From NCBI RefSeq assembly GCF_016901135.1, contig NZ_JAFEVL010000045.1, forward strand, positions 1 to 64,000: a stretch of 64,000 nucleotides of DNA, read 5' to 3'. Positions 33,417-43,255 of the stretch are shown here, one piece after another. Positions within the stretch are counted from its first letter, which is position 1. The number at the start of each line of letters is the position of its first letter. The position numbers and the translations under genes were made by a program. This stretch comes from Martinezella lusitana (lineage in GTDB: Bacteria; Pseudomonadota; Alphaproteobacteria; Rhizobiales; Rhizobiaceae). The notes below the pieces were generated by a model that was not told the DNA's origin, made no database searches, and saw only the letters and a list, made by a program, of their open reading frames with translations.

Positions 33417-36125
33417 TTGACTTGCCAAGCGCCCGCCAAGTCAGCATCATCCCGCCCCATGAGTGGACAGAACCGATTTGCTCCCCCATCAAGCGGACAG
33501 CAAACCATCAAGCGCGACGACCTGTTGCGGCAGCTTCAGCGCGCCGGGCTGCGTCGGCTGACGACAATCGTGGCGCCTGCCGGTTACGGCAAGACCTCGC
33601 TTGCGGCGCAATGGTACGAGCTGCTGAAGGAGGAAGGTGTCAGTCTCTGCTGGGCCTCGCTTGATGCCGAGCATATGGATCAGGCCGCTTTTCTTCTTGC
33701 CCTCATCGATGCGCTGGAGCCGCTTCTGGCCGAGGATGGCGGCGACGCCGGCAATCTGCCGGCAAGCGCGCTTCTTTCGGTCCTTGCGACGCGCCTGCGC
33801 AAGCTTGAAGGCCCCGTCATCATTTTCCTCGACGACTACCATTTCGCTCAGACAGATGCGACCGAGGCGCTGATGGCCAAGATCCTCGCCGATCCCTCGC
33901 TCAGCCACGTCAAACTGGTGCTGGTGACGCGCAGCCCGCCGCGCTTTCCCCTCTCCGCATTGCGGCTCCGCGGCGAATTCAAGCAGTTTGGTATCGCCGA
34001 GCTCGGCTTTTCCGATTCCGAGGCGCGGGAATTCTTTGCTGGCAAGGGTATCGATCTGACTGAAGAGCAGGTCGGCTCCTTCAATCGCCGGACCGAGGGC
34101 TGGGCCGTGGCGCTGCAGATGGTGAGCCTGCTGGTTTCGGAATCGGAAGAGGGTTACGCCATTCTGGCCTCGTTCGACGGCGGGAGTGCCGACATGGGCT
34201 CCTATCTCTCGGAGCAGGTGTTTGAACACTTGCCTGAGGACATCCGTCAGTTTCTGATTGAGACCGCCGCCTTGCCTGCCTTCAATCGTGTGCTGCTCGA
34301 GGCGGTGTTGGAAGGGGGAGAGCGTGCGGGTCTGATCGAACGGTTGAACCAACATGCCCTTCCGGTTACGCTGCTTGCGGGACCCGACAACTGGATGCGT
34401 TATCATCCGGTCTTCAACGCGTTCCTGAAGGAAACCGCCAGCCGCAGGGGTGTTGACACCAAGCGCACGCTGAATCGGGCGGCGCGTTGGTTCGAGGCTC
34501 AAGGTGACATCGAGCGGGCGGTCCAGCACGCGCTTCTCGCGGATGACGCCAATCTCGCGGCGCGCATCGTCGAAACTGCCGGCGGCTGGCGGCGCGTCTA
34601 TGCCACCACACGCGGCGGCGCAACGCTCTTCCAGGCGCTGAGCGGGCGCGCTGCCGAGATCAATCTCGGGCGCTTTCCGCTCGCGACCCTCGGGCTTGCG
34701 ATCTTTTGCGCCAAGGCGGCGCAGCTCGACGCCGCCAACCATTATCTTTCCATAGCCGAACGCGCCGTTATCAGCGACGAGACGCTGGCGAAAGACCTTC
34801 GTGTCGTGCGCATTCTTATGGCGCTCTACATGGATCGTTGGGTGAGCGCGGCCGATCTTTCCGCGCTTGAGGACGACTTGCAGCGGCCGGACGGCGTGGA
34901 GCTTATCCATCGGGCGCTCGCGCTGAACATGCTCTCATATAATTTCCTGATCCGCAGCGAGCTCGACCGCGCATTGCACTATGGTCAGCTTGCTATCCGT
35001 GCCTTTCGCGACGGCGGCGCCGATTTCGGCGCGATGCATCTCTACACCCATGTCGGTCAGGCCTCCTTCCTCTCGGGAGATTGCGCGAGCGCGATTTCCG
35101 CCTATGAGCAGCTGATCCGCGAAGCCCAGACCAATATCGGCCCCGGCAGTGACCTCGATGCTGTCGGCCAGGTGCTGAAGGCCGAGCTTCTCTCCATTCG
35201 CGGCGATACGGAAGCGGCAGCAGAAGCGCTGAGCTGGGCGCTGCCGCATCTTGAACGTCACGACACTTGGTTTGATCTACTTGCCGCCGGCTTCATGGCT
35301 GAACAGCGGATCCTGCGCATGCGCGGGGACCATCTCGCCGCCCACGCCGCCATGGATCGCGTCCGCGCGGTTGCGCGCCGCCGTGGCTTCGATCGGCTCA
35401 TCCGTTTGGTCGATGGCGAGCGGGCCCTGCTTTTGATGGCGTCGGGCGATCTGGATCAGGCGATCCGCCATGCCGAGGCCAACGGCTTCGGAGTGCAGGC
35501 ACTGGCGTCTGATCGTGCCAACGCACTGTCAATCCATCTGCGTGGCGCGACACCGTCGCTTTTCTGGACACGCGCCTATCTGGCGCTCGGCGAGCCTTCC
35601 AAGGCACGCGACGTTTTCAGCCAGCTGATCACGCGCCAGGCTCAGCGCCCGCATACCCTGCGCGCCATTGAACTCGAGCTTATCGAGATCGGGCTTCTGA
35701 CAGCCGAGGGCCGTGCCGATCTGGCCGCGGCCCGCCTTTCCGATCTTGTGTTGACGATGCCGCTTGCCGATTACCGCACGCTCCTCCATCTCGAGCATGC
35801 GGTGCGGCTCACCGATCTTCGTGCGCTCGCCGATCATCCGGCCGTCGCGGATATTACCCGCAAACGGCTCGAATCCTTGCTTGTGGTCGCCGATACGGCA
35901 CAGCCTGCATCGGCCGGCCAGGATATGTCCGGCTTCACCAGCCAGGAGCGCAGGGTGATGGAGCTGCTAAGCGCCGGACTTTCCAACAAGGAAATCGGCC
36001 GGGCACTCAAGCTTTCCGACAACACCATCAAGTTCCACCTGCGCAACATCTTCGCCAAGCTCAATGTCTCGACCCGGACCGCAGCAGTGGCCGTGGCGCG
36101 TGACAAAGGTATCCTGAGCCGCTAA
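33417..36125 (+). CDS. LuxR-family (MalT/LAL-type) ATP-dependent regulator
   Basis: A 902-aa regulator. An N-terminal STAND/NB-ARC-like ATPase begins with Walker A TIVAPAGYGKTSLAAQWYE (about residues 50-70) and has Walker B VIIFLDDYHF. Helical TPR-like repeats fill roughly 360-820, and a LuxR helix-turn-helix (FTSQERRVMELLSAGLSNKEIGRALKLSDNTIKFHLRNIFAKL) ends the protein. MalT-type proteins are activators switched on by a small ligand plus ATP. It is 115 bp upstream of the hydantoinase-ABC operon on the same strand and is its likely activator. I start at TTG 33417, about eight bases after GAGG; ATG 33459 is an alternative without a visible site. Confidence 0.88.
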   Translation: MTCQAPAKSASSRPMSGQNRFAPPSSGQQTIKRDDLLRQLQRAGLRRLTTIVAPAGYGKTSLAAQWYELLKEEGVSLCWASLDAEHMDQAAFLLALIDALEPLLAEDGGDAGNLPASALLSVLATRLRKLEGPVIIFLDDYHFAQTDATEALMAKILADPSLSHVKLVLVTRSPPRFPLSALRLRGEFKQFGIAELGFSDSEAREFFAGKGIDLTEEQVGSFNRRTEGWAVALQMVSLLVSESEEGYAILASFDGGSADMGSYLSEQVFEHLPEDIRQFLIETAALPAFNRVLLEAVLEGGERAGLIERLNQHALPVTLLAGPDNWMRYHPVFNAFLKETASRRGVDTKRTLNRAARWFEAQGDIERAVQHALLADDANLAARIVETAGGWRRVYATTRGGATLFQALSGRAAEINLGRFPLATLGLAIFCAKAAQLDAANHYLSIAERAVISDETLAKDLRVVRILMALYMDRWVSAADLSALEDDLQRPDGVELIHRALALNMLSYNFLIRSELDRALHYGQLAIRAFRDGGADFGAMHLYTHVGQASFLSGDCASAISAYEQLIREAQTNIGPGSDLDAVGQVLKAELLSIRGDTEAAAEALSWALPHLERHDTWFDLLAAGFMAEQRILRMRGDHLAAHAAMDRVRAVARRRGFDRLIRLVDGERALLLMASGDLDQAIRHAEANGFGVQALASDRANALSIHLRGATPSLFWTRAYLALGEPSKARDVFSQLITRQAQRPHTLRAIELELIEIGLLTAEGRADLAAARLSDLVLTMPLADYRTLLHLEHAVRLTDLRALADHPAVADITRKRLESLLVVADTAQPASAGQDMSGFTSQERRVMELLSAGLSNKEIGRALKLSDNTIKFHLRNIFAKLNVSTRTAAVAVARDKGILSR

Positions 36126-36240
36126 CCCACCCGAATGGGTAGGGTCCGGATTGCGGCCCGCCCACCCATCGGGAAGGCTATCGAGGTGATCAATTCATCC
36201 CTAATCTATGTTTTAATAACATAGCGTTGAGGGGTGCTTC

Positions 36241-37920
36241 GTGACGACTGTCGATCCTGTGACCCAGGAGATCATCGAGGGCAAGCTGAATGCGACCGTC
36301 GATGAGATGGGCGTGGTGATGGCCAGAACCTCGATGAGCCCGGTGATCTACGAGGTGCTCGATTTCGCCTGCGGTCTCCTGACGCATAACGGAGAGCTGG
36401 TCGCGCAAATGAACGGCATCACGCTGTTCACCGGTACTTTCGGCGCGCAGGTCAAATCGCTGATCGCACTCTATGGCGAGGATCTCGAAGACGGGGACAT
36501 CCTGCTCACGAACGACCCCTATTCCGGCGGCACGCACGCCTGCGACTTTGCCATCGTCAAGCCGATCTTCTTCGATGGTCGGATTTTGGCTTATGCCATC
36601 AATGTCGCTCATTATCTCGATGTCGGCGGCTCGGTTCCCGGCTCGCTTGCGCCCAACGCCGTCTCGGTCTTTCAGGAAGGGCTGAGATTGCCTGGCGTCA
36701 AGGTGGTGCGTAGCGACCGTTTCTCTGGCGAAATCCTGCGTATCATCCGTGAAAACGTCCGCCTGCCCGACATCGCCATCGGCGATCTGACGGCACAGGT
36801 GGCAACTGTTCGGGTTGCTGCGCGCCGCATGGATGAACTTGCCCGGAAATACGGTGTGGCCATTGTCGAGGCCGCGTTCCATCATCTCCTGGCGGTCAGC
36901 GAGAAGCAGGCGCGCGCCGCCATTGCCGCTTTGCCCGACGGGACCTACGAAGCCGATGATATCATCGACGGGGACGGCGTGACCACCGATCCGATCGCAG
37001 TCAGGGTCGCGGTGACGATTGCAGGCGACCAGCTGACCGCCGACTTCACCGGTTGCCCGCCGGCTGTCGCCGGTCCGATCAATTGTGCGGCGGGCGCGCT
37101 GCAATCGGCGGTGCGCACCATATTCAAGGCGTTGGTGGCGCCGCAGGCGCCTTCCAACGAAGGCTGGTTTCGGCCCCTCACTGTCATTGCGCCGCGGGGG
37201 TCGGTTTTCACGGCGGAAAAGCCGTCGCCGACCGGCTGGTATTACGAAGGCTCGGTCCATGCCTCCGAACTCGTCTGGAAGGCTCTTGCCGGGCTCATGC
37301 CGGAACGGTTTTCGGCGGGCTCCTATACAAGCCTCTGCGTCGTCTATCTCGCCGGCAAGGACGCCGCGGGCCAACCCTTCATCCATATTGAGCCGCAGCA
37401 TGGCGGCTGGGGCGCGAGCGAGGATGCGGACGGCGCCAATGCCCTGATCGCCCTCACCGACGGCGACACCTACAATTACTCGGTCGAGGTCATCGAGGCG
37501 CGTTTCCCGCTGCTCGTGCGCCGCTATGCCCTCAATATCGAGGGTGGCTCAGGCGCGGGCCGCCGTCGCGGCGGCTTCGGCGTCATCCGCGACTATGAAG
37601 TGCTCGAAGACGGCGCATCTGCCTATTGCAGCTTCGGGCGGACACAAACACCTCCCTGGGGAGTTGAAGGAGGCGCACACGGCACTCCCAATCTCCTGCA
37701 GGTGGAAGATCGCGGCGGCCAAACACGGAATTTTGGTCGCGAGCCGGATATCGCGCTCAAGCGCGGTGATCTCGTACGCATCATCACCGGCGGCGGCGGC
37801 GGTTGGGGCGAGGCAGGCGCTCGTGAGGCCGAGAGCGTCCGGCGCGATGTCGAGAACGGTTACATCACGAAGGAGGAGGCGCAAAGCCTGTACGGATTGG
37901 AAGAGAGGGTGGCGGTATGA
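36241..37920 (+). CDS. Hydantoinase B/oxoprolinase family protein
   Basis: A 559-aa HyuB-type subunit. It shows DPVTQEIIEGKLNATVDEMGVVMARTSMSPVI at the start, TNDPYSGGTHACDFAIVKPIF with the metal-binding Asp/His positions, and GGSGAGRRRGGFGVIRDYEVL toward the end. With HyuA it forms ATP-dependent enzymes acting on 5-oxoproline, N-methylhydantoin, acetone or acetophenone; which of these applies is unknown. GTG 36241 follows GAGGGG by six bases. It is the first gene of a six-gene operon with HyuA and a polyamine-type importer, so the substrate is probably imported and then opened or carboxylated. Confidence 0.9.
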   Translation: MTTVDPVTQEIIEGKLNATVDEMGVVMARTSMSPVIYEVLDFACGLLTHNGELVAQMNGITLFTGTFGAQVKSLIALYGEDLEDGDILLTNDPYSGGTHACDFAIVKPIFFDGRILAYAINVAHYLDVGGSVPGSLAPNAVSVFQEGLRLPGVKVVRSDRFSGEILRIIRENVRLPDIAIGDLTAQVATVRVAARRMDELARKYGVAIVEAAFHHLLAVSEKQARAAIAALPDGTYEADDIIDGDGVTTDPIAVRVAVTIAGDQLTADFTGCPPAVAGPINCAAGALQSAVRTIFKALVAPQAPSNEGWFRPLTVIAPRGSVFTAEKPSPTGWYYEGSVHASELVWKALAGLMPERFSAGSYTSLCVVYLAGKDAAGQPFIHIEPQHGGWGASEDADGANALIALTDGDTYNYSVEVIEARFPLLVRRYALNIEGGSGAGRRRGGFGVIRDYEVLEDGASAYCSFGRTQTPPWGVEGGAHGTPNLLQVEDRGGQTRNFGREPDIALKRGDLVRIITGGGGGWGEAGAREAESVRRDVENGYITKEEAQSLYGLEERVAV

Positions 37921-39980
37921 TCAGATTGGCGACGGATGTGGGCGGTACCTTTACCGACCTCGTCGGCTACGACGAGCGCACCGGCGAGGTTTTCACCGCC
38001 AAGAGCCTGACAACCGTTCCCGATCAGTCCGAAGGGGTGCTCTCGGCCATCGAGCTTGCCGAGCAGAAGGACGGGCTTTCCACGCGCGACGTGATCTTCT
38101 TCGCCCATGGCGGAACCACTGTCATCAATGCCATCACCGAGCGCAAGGGCGTCAAGACGGCGCTTGTGACAACAGCCGGTTTTCGCGATGTGTTGGAAAT
38201 CGGCCGTGGCAATCGGCCCGATCTCTACAATCTGCATTTCAGGAGCCCCGAGCCCTTCGTGCCGCGCAGCCTGCGCTTCGAGGTCCGTGAGCGCCTGGAC
38301 GCCAAGGGCCGGGTGCTGAGCCCGATCGTGCTTGACGATCTCGAGCCCATCATCCGCGAATGCCGCGCCCGTAATGTGGAGGCGGTGGCTGTGATCTTCC
38401 TGCATAGCTACGTCAATCCCGAACACGAGATCCTTTGTGCCAGGGCACTGGCCGAAGCTTTGCCGGATGCCACCGTCTGCGCGAGCCATGAGGTTTCCCG
38501 TCAGTGGCGTGAGTATGAGCGCTCCAACACGGCTGTTCTGAACGCCTATGTGCAGCCGATCATCAAGCGCTACTTCGCGCGCCTCGAAAGCGCATTGACC
38601 GAGCGCGATCTCACCTGCCCCTATTACGCCATGCAATCCAACGGAGGCATCTCGACCTTCGATCAGGCGCAGATGAGCCCGTTGACACTCGTCGAATCCG
38701 GCCCGGCCGGTGGGGTGGCTGGAGCGGCGCGCATCGGCGCGGTGCTTGGCGAATCGGAAATACTCTCGCTCGATGTCGGTGGCACGACGGCAAAATGCTC
38801 GTTGATCCATGACAGCCGCCCGACCCTCGATAGCGAGTACAAGCTCGAGCATACCCGCATTGCACCCGGCTACCCCGTGCAGGTGCCGGTCGTCGATATC
38901 GTCGAAATCGGCGCCGGCGGTGGCTCCATCGCCCGCATCGACGAGCGCTGCGCGCTTTGCGTGGGGCCGGAAAGCGCGGGCTCGACGCCTGGGCCTGCCT
39001 GTTACGGTCGGGGCGGGGATAAGCCCACCCTCTCGGACGCCCTGCTCACGCTCGGCATTTTCGATCCGGCAAGCTTTGCGGACGGGCAGATGCAGCTCGA
39101 CAAGGACAAGGCGACCGCGGCAATCGCAACCGTGGCTGAGCCGCTTGGGTTATCCGTAGGGGATGCGGCGCTCGCCATTGTCGAGATCGCCCATGCTTCG
39201 ATGATCAATGCGCTCAAACTCGTGACGGTCCAACGCGGACATGATCCGCGCGACGCTGCCTTTGTGATTTCGGGCGGCGCCGGACCCGCGCTTGCCTCCC
39301 GCCTCGGGCGCGATCTCGGGGTGAAGGTGACGGTGGTGCCGCCGCATCCCGGTATCTTCTCGGCCTGGGGAATGCTGGCGGCCGAACCGCGCGCCGATTT
39401 CCGCGGTACCTGGTTCTCGCCCCTTGACCCGGAGGCGCTCAATGAGCTGAAGCGCCGTTTCGACGGGCTGAAGCGCGAGGCGGTCACCTACTTCGCCAAG
39501 GGCGCTACGGCCGACATACGGTACACCTGCCGCGTCGAAGCCCGCTATCGCGGCCAGGAGCACGGCGTCTTCGCCCTGTTCGAACCCGGCGATGACACTG
39601 AAAGTTTTGCCGAGCGGTATCATGCCGCTCATGAGCGCGCTTATGCCTTCCGCCTTCCGGCCTCGCCGATCGAGATCACCATGATCCATCTCGAGGCGGT
39701 GTTGCGTGGCCCGGTCATCGCCATTCCGAAATTGAAGCCCGACGGCCGCTCGCTCGATGCTGCCTTCAAGGGTCGCCGGGAGGTCTATTTCGGCGGAGCG
39801 ACCGGATGGGTGCCCTGCCCGGTCTACGAGCGCACAAAATTGCCGTATCTGGAGAAAATCTCAGGCCCGCTCATCGTCGAGGAACCGACCTCGACGTCGC
39901 TGGTGGTCGCCGGGCAGGTGCTCGAGGTGAGCGAAGAAGGCCTGCTCCTCATTCGTGAACGCGATGGGGGAGGCATCTGA
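37917..39980 (+). CDS. Hydantoinase A/oxoprolinase family protein
   Basis: A 687-aa HyuA-type subunit with an actin/ASKHA-like ATPase fold. The N-terminal LATDVGGTFTDLVGYDERTG is the phosphate-1 motif. HGGTTVINAITERKG and PVVDIVEIGAGGGSIARID (with LSLDVGGTTAKCSLI before it) are the family's other diagnostic blocks. It supplies ATP-dependent activation of the substrate for HyuB. ATG overlaps the HyuB stop by four bases. Order B-A is reversed relative to many hydantoinase operons but not rare. The start of the ABC ATPase gene follows after one base. Confidence 0.91.
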   Translation: MIRLATDVGGTFTDLVGYDERTGEVFTAKSLTTVPDQSEGVLSAIELAEQKDGLSTRDVIFFAHGGTTVINAITERKGVKTALVTTAGFRDVLEIGRGNRPDLYNLHFRSPEPFVPRSLRFEVRERLDAKGRVLSPIVLDDLEPIIRECRARNVEAVAVIFLHSYVNPEHEILCARALAEALPDATVCASHEVSRQWREYERSNTAVLNAYVQPIIKRYFARLESALTERDLTCPYYAMQSNGGISTFDQAQMSPLTLVESGPAGGVAGAARIGAVLGESEILSLDVGGTTAKCSLIHDSRPTLDSEYKLEHTRIAPGYPVQVPVVDIVEIGAGGGSIARIDERCALCVGPESAGSTPGPACYGRGGDKPTLSDALLTLGIFDPASFADGQMQLDKDKATAAIATVAEPLGLSVGDAALAIVEIAHASMINALKLVTVQRGHDPRDAAFVISGGAGPALASRLGRDLGVKVTVVPPHPGIFSAWGMLAAEPRADFRGTWFSPLDPEALNELKRRFDGLKREAVTYFAKGATADIRYTCRVEARYRGQEHGVFALFEPGDDTESFAERYHAAHERAYAFRLPASPIEITMIHLEAVLRGPVIAIPKLKPDGRSLDAAFKGRREVYFGGATGWVPCPVYERTKLPYLEKISGPLIVEEPTSTSLVVAGQVLEVSEEGLLLIRERDGGGI

Positions 39981-39981
39981 C

Positions 39982-41076
39982 GTGGCGATAGCGATCGGTC
40001 TTGACCATATCGTCAGAAGCTACGGCCCGGTTCGCGCCGTCGATGACGTGACGCTCGACGTGAACGCAGGGGAGTTCTTCACCCTGCTTGGCTCGTCGGG
40101 CTGCGGCAAGAGCTCGCTGTTGAAACTGATCGGCGGTTTCGACGAGCCGACATCAGGCCGTGTCCTTTTTGATGGCAAGGACATGGCCGGCGTCCCGGCC
40201 AATCGCCGACCCGTCAACACCGTCTTCCAGTCGCTTGGGCTGTTTCCGCATATGAATGTCGCCCAGAATATCGGTTACGGGCTGAAATTGCGGGGACTGT
40301 CCGGTTCTGCGCTGAAGACCAAGGTCGAGGGGGCTCTGGACCTTGTCGAACTTTCCGGTTTCGCGGATCGCGATGTCAATCTTCTTTCCGGCGGTCAGCG
40401 TCAGCGCGTGGCGCTTGCCCGCGCGCTTGTCATGGAGCCCGGTATCCTGCTGCTCGACGAGCCCCTGACCGGGCTTGACGAGCGCTTGCGCCAACAGATG
40501 CGTGACGAGTTCGGGCGGCTCCACAAGCGCACCGGCGCGACGTTCATTCTCGTCACCCACAATCAGGATGAGGCGCTCAGCCTCTCGGATCGCATGGCGG
40601 TGATGCATAGCGGCCGTATCGAACAGATCGACACGCCGGCACGCTTCTTCGAGGCTCCGGCCAACGCCTTCGTCGCACGTTTCGTCGGCATCGATACCCT
40701 GTTGAGGCCAGAGAGCATCTCGATTTCGGGCAACCGGGCGGTGGTTGTCATCGCCGGTCAACAACTGGCCGTTACGCTTGCCGGGACCGCGCCCACCGAT
40801 GCGCTCGTGGCAATTCGGCCCGACCGGATCGAACTTCTCGCGAATGTTGAAGGCTTGGCCGATACAATTGAACTTAAAGTAGTCGAAAGCGTCTATCGCG
40901 GGCTCAGTCATGACGTTACCCTCGCCTTTGCCGACGGCCAGCGCGTGGTGGTGACGACAAGTGCGGATGTCACCCCGCCCATACCGGGCGAAAAGGTGCG
41001 TGTGCGGCTGAAGCCGGGTGCAGCGCTTCTGATTGACCGTTCCGGAATGTCGGCCCTGGCTGGACGCGATGAGTAG
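39982..41076 (+). CDS. ABC transporter ATP-binding protein, polyamine/PotA type
   Basis: A 364-aa ATPase. The nucleotide domain has Walker A LLGSSGCGKSS, signature LLSGGQRQRVALARAL, Walker B ILLLDEPLTGLD and switch His in LVTHNQDEAL. A C-terminal TOBE-type domain follows from about 245. GTG 39982 is taken as the start because GGGGGAGG ends eight bases before it and it begins two bases after the hyuA stop. The frame itself is open back to 39955. It energises the importer encoded by the next three genes, whose parts resemble spermidine/putrescine (PotABCD) systems. Confidence 0.9.
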   Translation: MAIAIGLDHIVRSYGPVRAVDDVTLDVNAGEFFTLLGSSGCGKSSLLKLIGGFDEPTSGRVLFDGKDMAGVPANRRPVNTVFQSLGLFPHMNVAQNIGYGLKLRGLSGSALKTKVEGALDLVELSGFADRDVNLLSGGQRQRVALARALVMEPGILLLDEPLTGLDERLRQQMRDEFGRLHKRTGATFILVTHNQDEALSLSDRMAVMHSGRIEQIDTPARFFEAPANAFVARFVGIDTLLRPESISISGNRAVVVIAGQQLAVTLAGTAPTDALVAIRPDRIELLANVEGLADTIELKVVESVYRGLSHDVTLAFADGQRVVVTTSADVTPPIPGEKVRVRLKPGAALLIDRSGMSALAGRDE

Positions 41077-41124
41077 AACCCAAATGGCTGAAATGCTCAG
41101 AAAAAAAGGGAAGGGAATGACACG

Positions 41125-42297
41125 ATGAATAAAGGCAGTAATTCCGCCTCCTCCGCTTTGAGGAGCAATCTGCAACGCCGCGACATGCTGAAGCTCATGG
41201 GCGCGGGTGCGGCCGCGCTTTCTGTTGGTGGGCTCGGTGCCAACAGCGCCATGGCCGATGATGCATCGGTTGCATTCTGGGCCACCGCGACGCTCGACAT
41301 CGGCGACAAATGGCAAGAATTCGCAAGCCAGAGTGGTGTTTCTCCGGAGTTCACCGATAACGGCAACGATGTCGGCCCCGTCGTCGCCCGTCTTGCCGCC
41401 GGCAACGCCAACGATCTTTTCGATGTCGGCGGCTTTCAGGGTGGCGCCGAACGCGAGCTCGCCAAGCAGGGGCTCATCGCCCCGTGGGATCTCTCCAAGA
41501 TTCCGAACTTTGCCGGCATCTGGCAGTGGGCCAAGGATATTCCGACGCTGACCTACGAGGGCAAGCAGTACGGCATTCCGACCGTGGTGAATGCCGACTC
41601 CATCATCTACCGCCCCGATAAGCTCGGCAAGGTCGACAGCTATGGCGTGATCTTCGATCCCAAGCTCAAGGGCCGGGTCGCCATGGAAGACGCCTGGATC
41701 AACAGCGCCATCTTCACCGCCATCTATCTCAAGGGTGCAGAAAACAAGCCGATCAAGGATCCCGGCAACCTCTCGGAATCCGAGCTCGGCCTCGTCATGG
41801 AATTCCTGATCAAGCACAAGAAGGACGGCCAGTTCCGCACCTTCTGGAACGGTTGGGAACAGGGCGTACAGCTGGTGGCCAACGAGGAAGTCGATGCGAT
41901 GACCGGCTGGGAGCCGATCGTCTACGAGGGACGCAAGCGCGGGCTTCAGGTGGAGTATGCCGCTCCGGTGGAAGGCTATGAAGGCTGGGGCAACAACACG
42001 GTGCTTCTCAAGGGTGCCGCGGAGCGCGGCAAGGCCGAGGTTGCCCATAAGTTCGTCGATGGCCTGCTCGCCGGTCTCTACGGCTGCGAATTGGGCAAGG
42101 CGCGCGGTTACCTCGTGCCGACCGACAACAACCTTACTTACGCCAAGGCCCATCCAGACGAATACAAGGCGGACGAGGTGGCCAAGCTTGCCGACCACGT
42201 GAAGGCCAAGTTCTCCGGAAAGGTCTACTGGCAGAATTGCCGCCCGGACAATTTCCAACTCTACGAAGAATGGTGGCAGAAGCTGCGCAACGCCTGA
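41125..42297 (+). CDS. Periplasmic substrate-binding protein, PotD-like, Tat-exported
   Basis: A 390-aa receptor. The N-terminus carries a twin-arginine signal (LQRRDMLKLMGAGAAALSVGG, Arg18-Arg19) and an AMADD cleavage-like site. The mature part reads like the SBP_bac_8/PotD group: DLFDVGGFQGGAERELAKQG, YGIPTVVNADSIIYRPDKLG, GRVAMEDAWINSA and EVDAMTGWEPIVYEGRKRG. Tat export suggests folding before secretion. The ligand should be the substrate of the HyuAB pair encoded upstream. It is the fourth gene of the operon. Confidence 0.88.
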   Translation: MNKGSNSASSALRSNLQRRDMLKLMGAGAAALSVGGLGANSAMADDASVAFWATATLDIGDKWQEFASQSGVSPEFTDNGNDVGPVVARLAAGNANDLFDVGGFQGGAERELAKQGLIAPWDLSKIPNFAGIWQWAKDIPTLTYEGKQYGIPTVVNADSIIYRPDKLGKVDSYGVIFDPKLKGRVAMEDAWINSAIFTAIYLKGAENKPIKDPGNLSESELGLVMEFLIKHKKDGQFRTFWNGWEQGVQLVANEEVDAMTGWEPIVYEGRKRGLQVEYAAPVEGYEGWGNNTVLLKGAAERGKAEVAHKFVDGLLAGLYGCELGKARGYLVPTDNNLTYAKAHPDEYKADEVAKLADHVKAKFSGKVYWQNCRPDNFQLYEEWWQKLRNA

Positions 42298-42400
42298 CGT
42301 GATGCGATGGATCGGGGCTGGCCTGTCTTTCCAAAGAGGACGACCGGCCCCGGCCGACGGGACTAACGCCGATGGACGCTGATAGAAGAGGAGGCAGAAT

Positions 42401-43255
42401 ATGAAAACATCAGTTGCATTGCTGGCTGCTCCGCTTGCGGCCATCCTTGTGCTTGGCCTTGCGCCACTGATCCTGGTCGTGGTCTGGAGCTTTTGCGCCT
42501 GGAATTCCGCAACCTATTGGATCAAGCCGGAATTCAGCCTCGCCGCCTATGGCTCTATCCTGGAGGCGGGGCGCTGGAGCGTATTCCTCTCTACGCTCGG
42601 CAAGGCGTTTCTGACGGCCAGCATTTGCCTTGTGATTGCCTACCCCACTGCTTATGCGATGTATTTCCTCGCCGGGCCAAGGCTGTCGATCGGGCTCGCG
42701 GCGCTTCTGACGATCCCGTTCTTCACCTCCTATCTCATTCGCTCCTTCTCCTGGCGGCTCTTGCTTGGCCGCACCGGCGTCATCAATACGTTGCTTCAGC
42801 AGGCTGGGATAACGGACGCGCCGCTCGACTGGCTGCTGTTCAGCGATTTTGCCGTGATCGTCGGGCTGATCGCGTCCTACCTGCCGTTTGCGGCCTTCCC
42901 CATCCTGCTTTCCATGCGCCGCGTCGATCCGGTTGCGATGGCGGCGGCGAGGGACCTCGGCGCCGGTTTCTGGACCATGGCGCGCACGGTATTGCTGCCG
43001 CTGACCTATTCCGGTGTCTTTGCTGGATTTCTGTTTGTCTTTGTCATGGTGGCGGGCTCTTCGACCGAGGTGCAGATGCTCGGTGGCGCCGGTGCTTCCA
43101 TCGTCTCTGTCATGATCAACGATGTGATGCGTGTCGCCAATTTCCCGCTCGCCTTTGCTATCTCGACGCTCATGCTGGTCGTCGTCTTCGGGCTGGTCCT
43201 GATCGGGGACGCCGTATTCGGCCTAGCCTCGCTGTTTGAGGATCACAGCCAATGA
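42401..43255 (+). CDS. ABC transporter permease, PotB-like
   Basis: A 284-aa inner-membrane permease with six hydrophobic segments. The opening LAAPLAAILVLGLAPLILVVVWSFCAW is typical. FTSYLIRSFSWRLLLGRTGVINTLLQ and the EAA loop DPVAMAAARDLGAGFWTMARTVLLPL identify the PotB/spermidine permease group. GAGGAGG precedes ATG 42401. It forms the channel together with the next gene product, whose start overlaps its stop by four bases. Confidence 0.9.
   Translation: MKTSVALLAAPLAAILVLGLAPLILVVVWSFCAWNSATYWIKPEFSLAAYGSILEAGRWSVFLSTLGKAFLTASICLVIAYPTAYAMYFLAGPRLSIGLAALLTIPFFTSYLIRSFSWRLLLGRTGVINTLLQQAGITDAPLDWLLFSDFAVIVGLIASYLPFAAFPILLSMRRVDPVAMAAARDLGAGFWTMARTVLLPLTYSGVFAGFLFVFVMVAGSSTEVQMLGGAGASIVSVMINDVMRVANFPLAFAISTLMLVVVFGLVLIGDAVFGLASLFEDHSQ

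Noticed and set aside
33489..34910. 473-codon antisense frame inside the LuxR-type regulator
   Set aside because: No domain or start signal; the sense frame has intact ATPase and helix-turn-helix motifs.
36190..37401. 403-codon antisense frame inside the hydantoinase B gene
   Set aside because: Shadow of a gene with clear family blocks on the plus strand.
40153..42444. 763-codon open frame on the minus strand across the PotA-like and PotD-like genes
   Set aside because: The frame overlaps three well-supported genes on the other strand and has no recognisable motif; long antisense frames are expected at this GC content.
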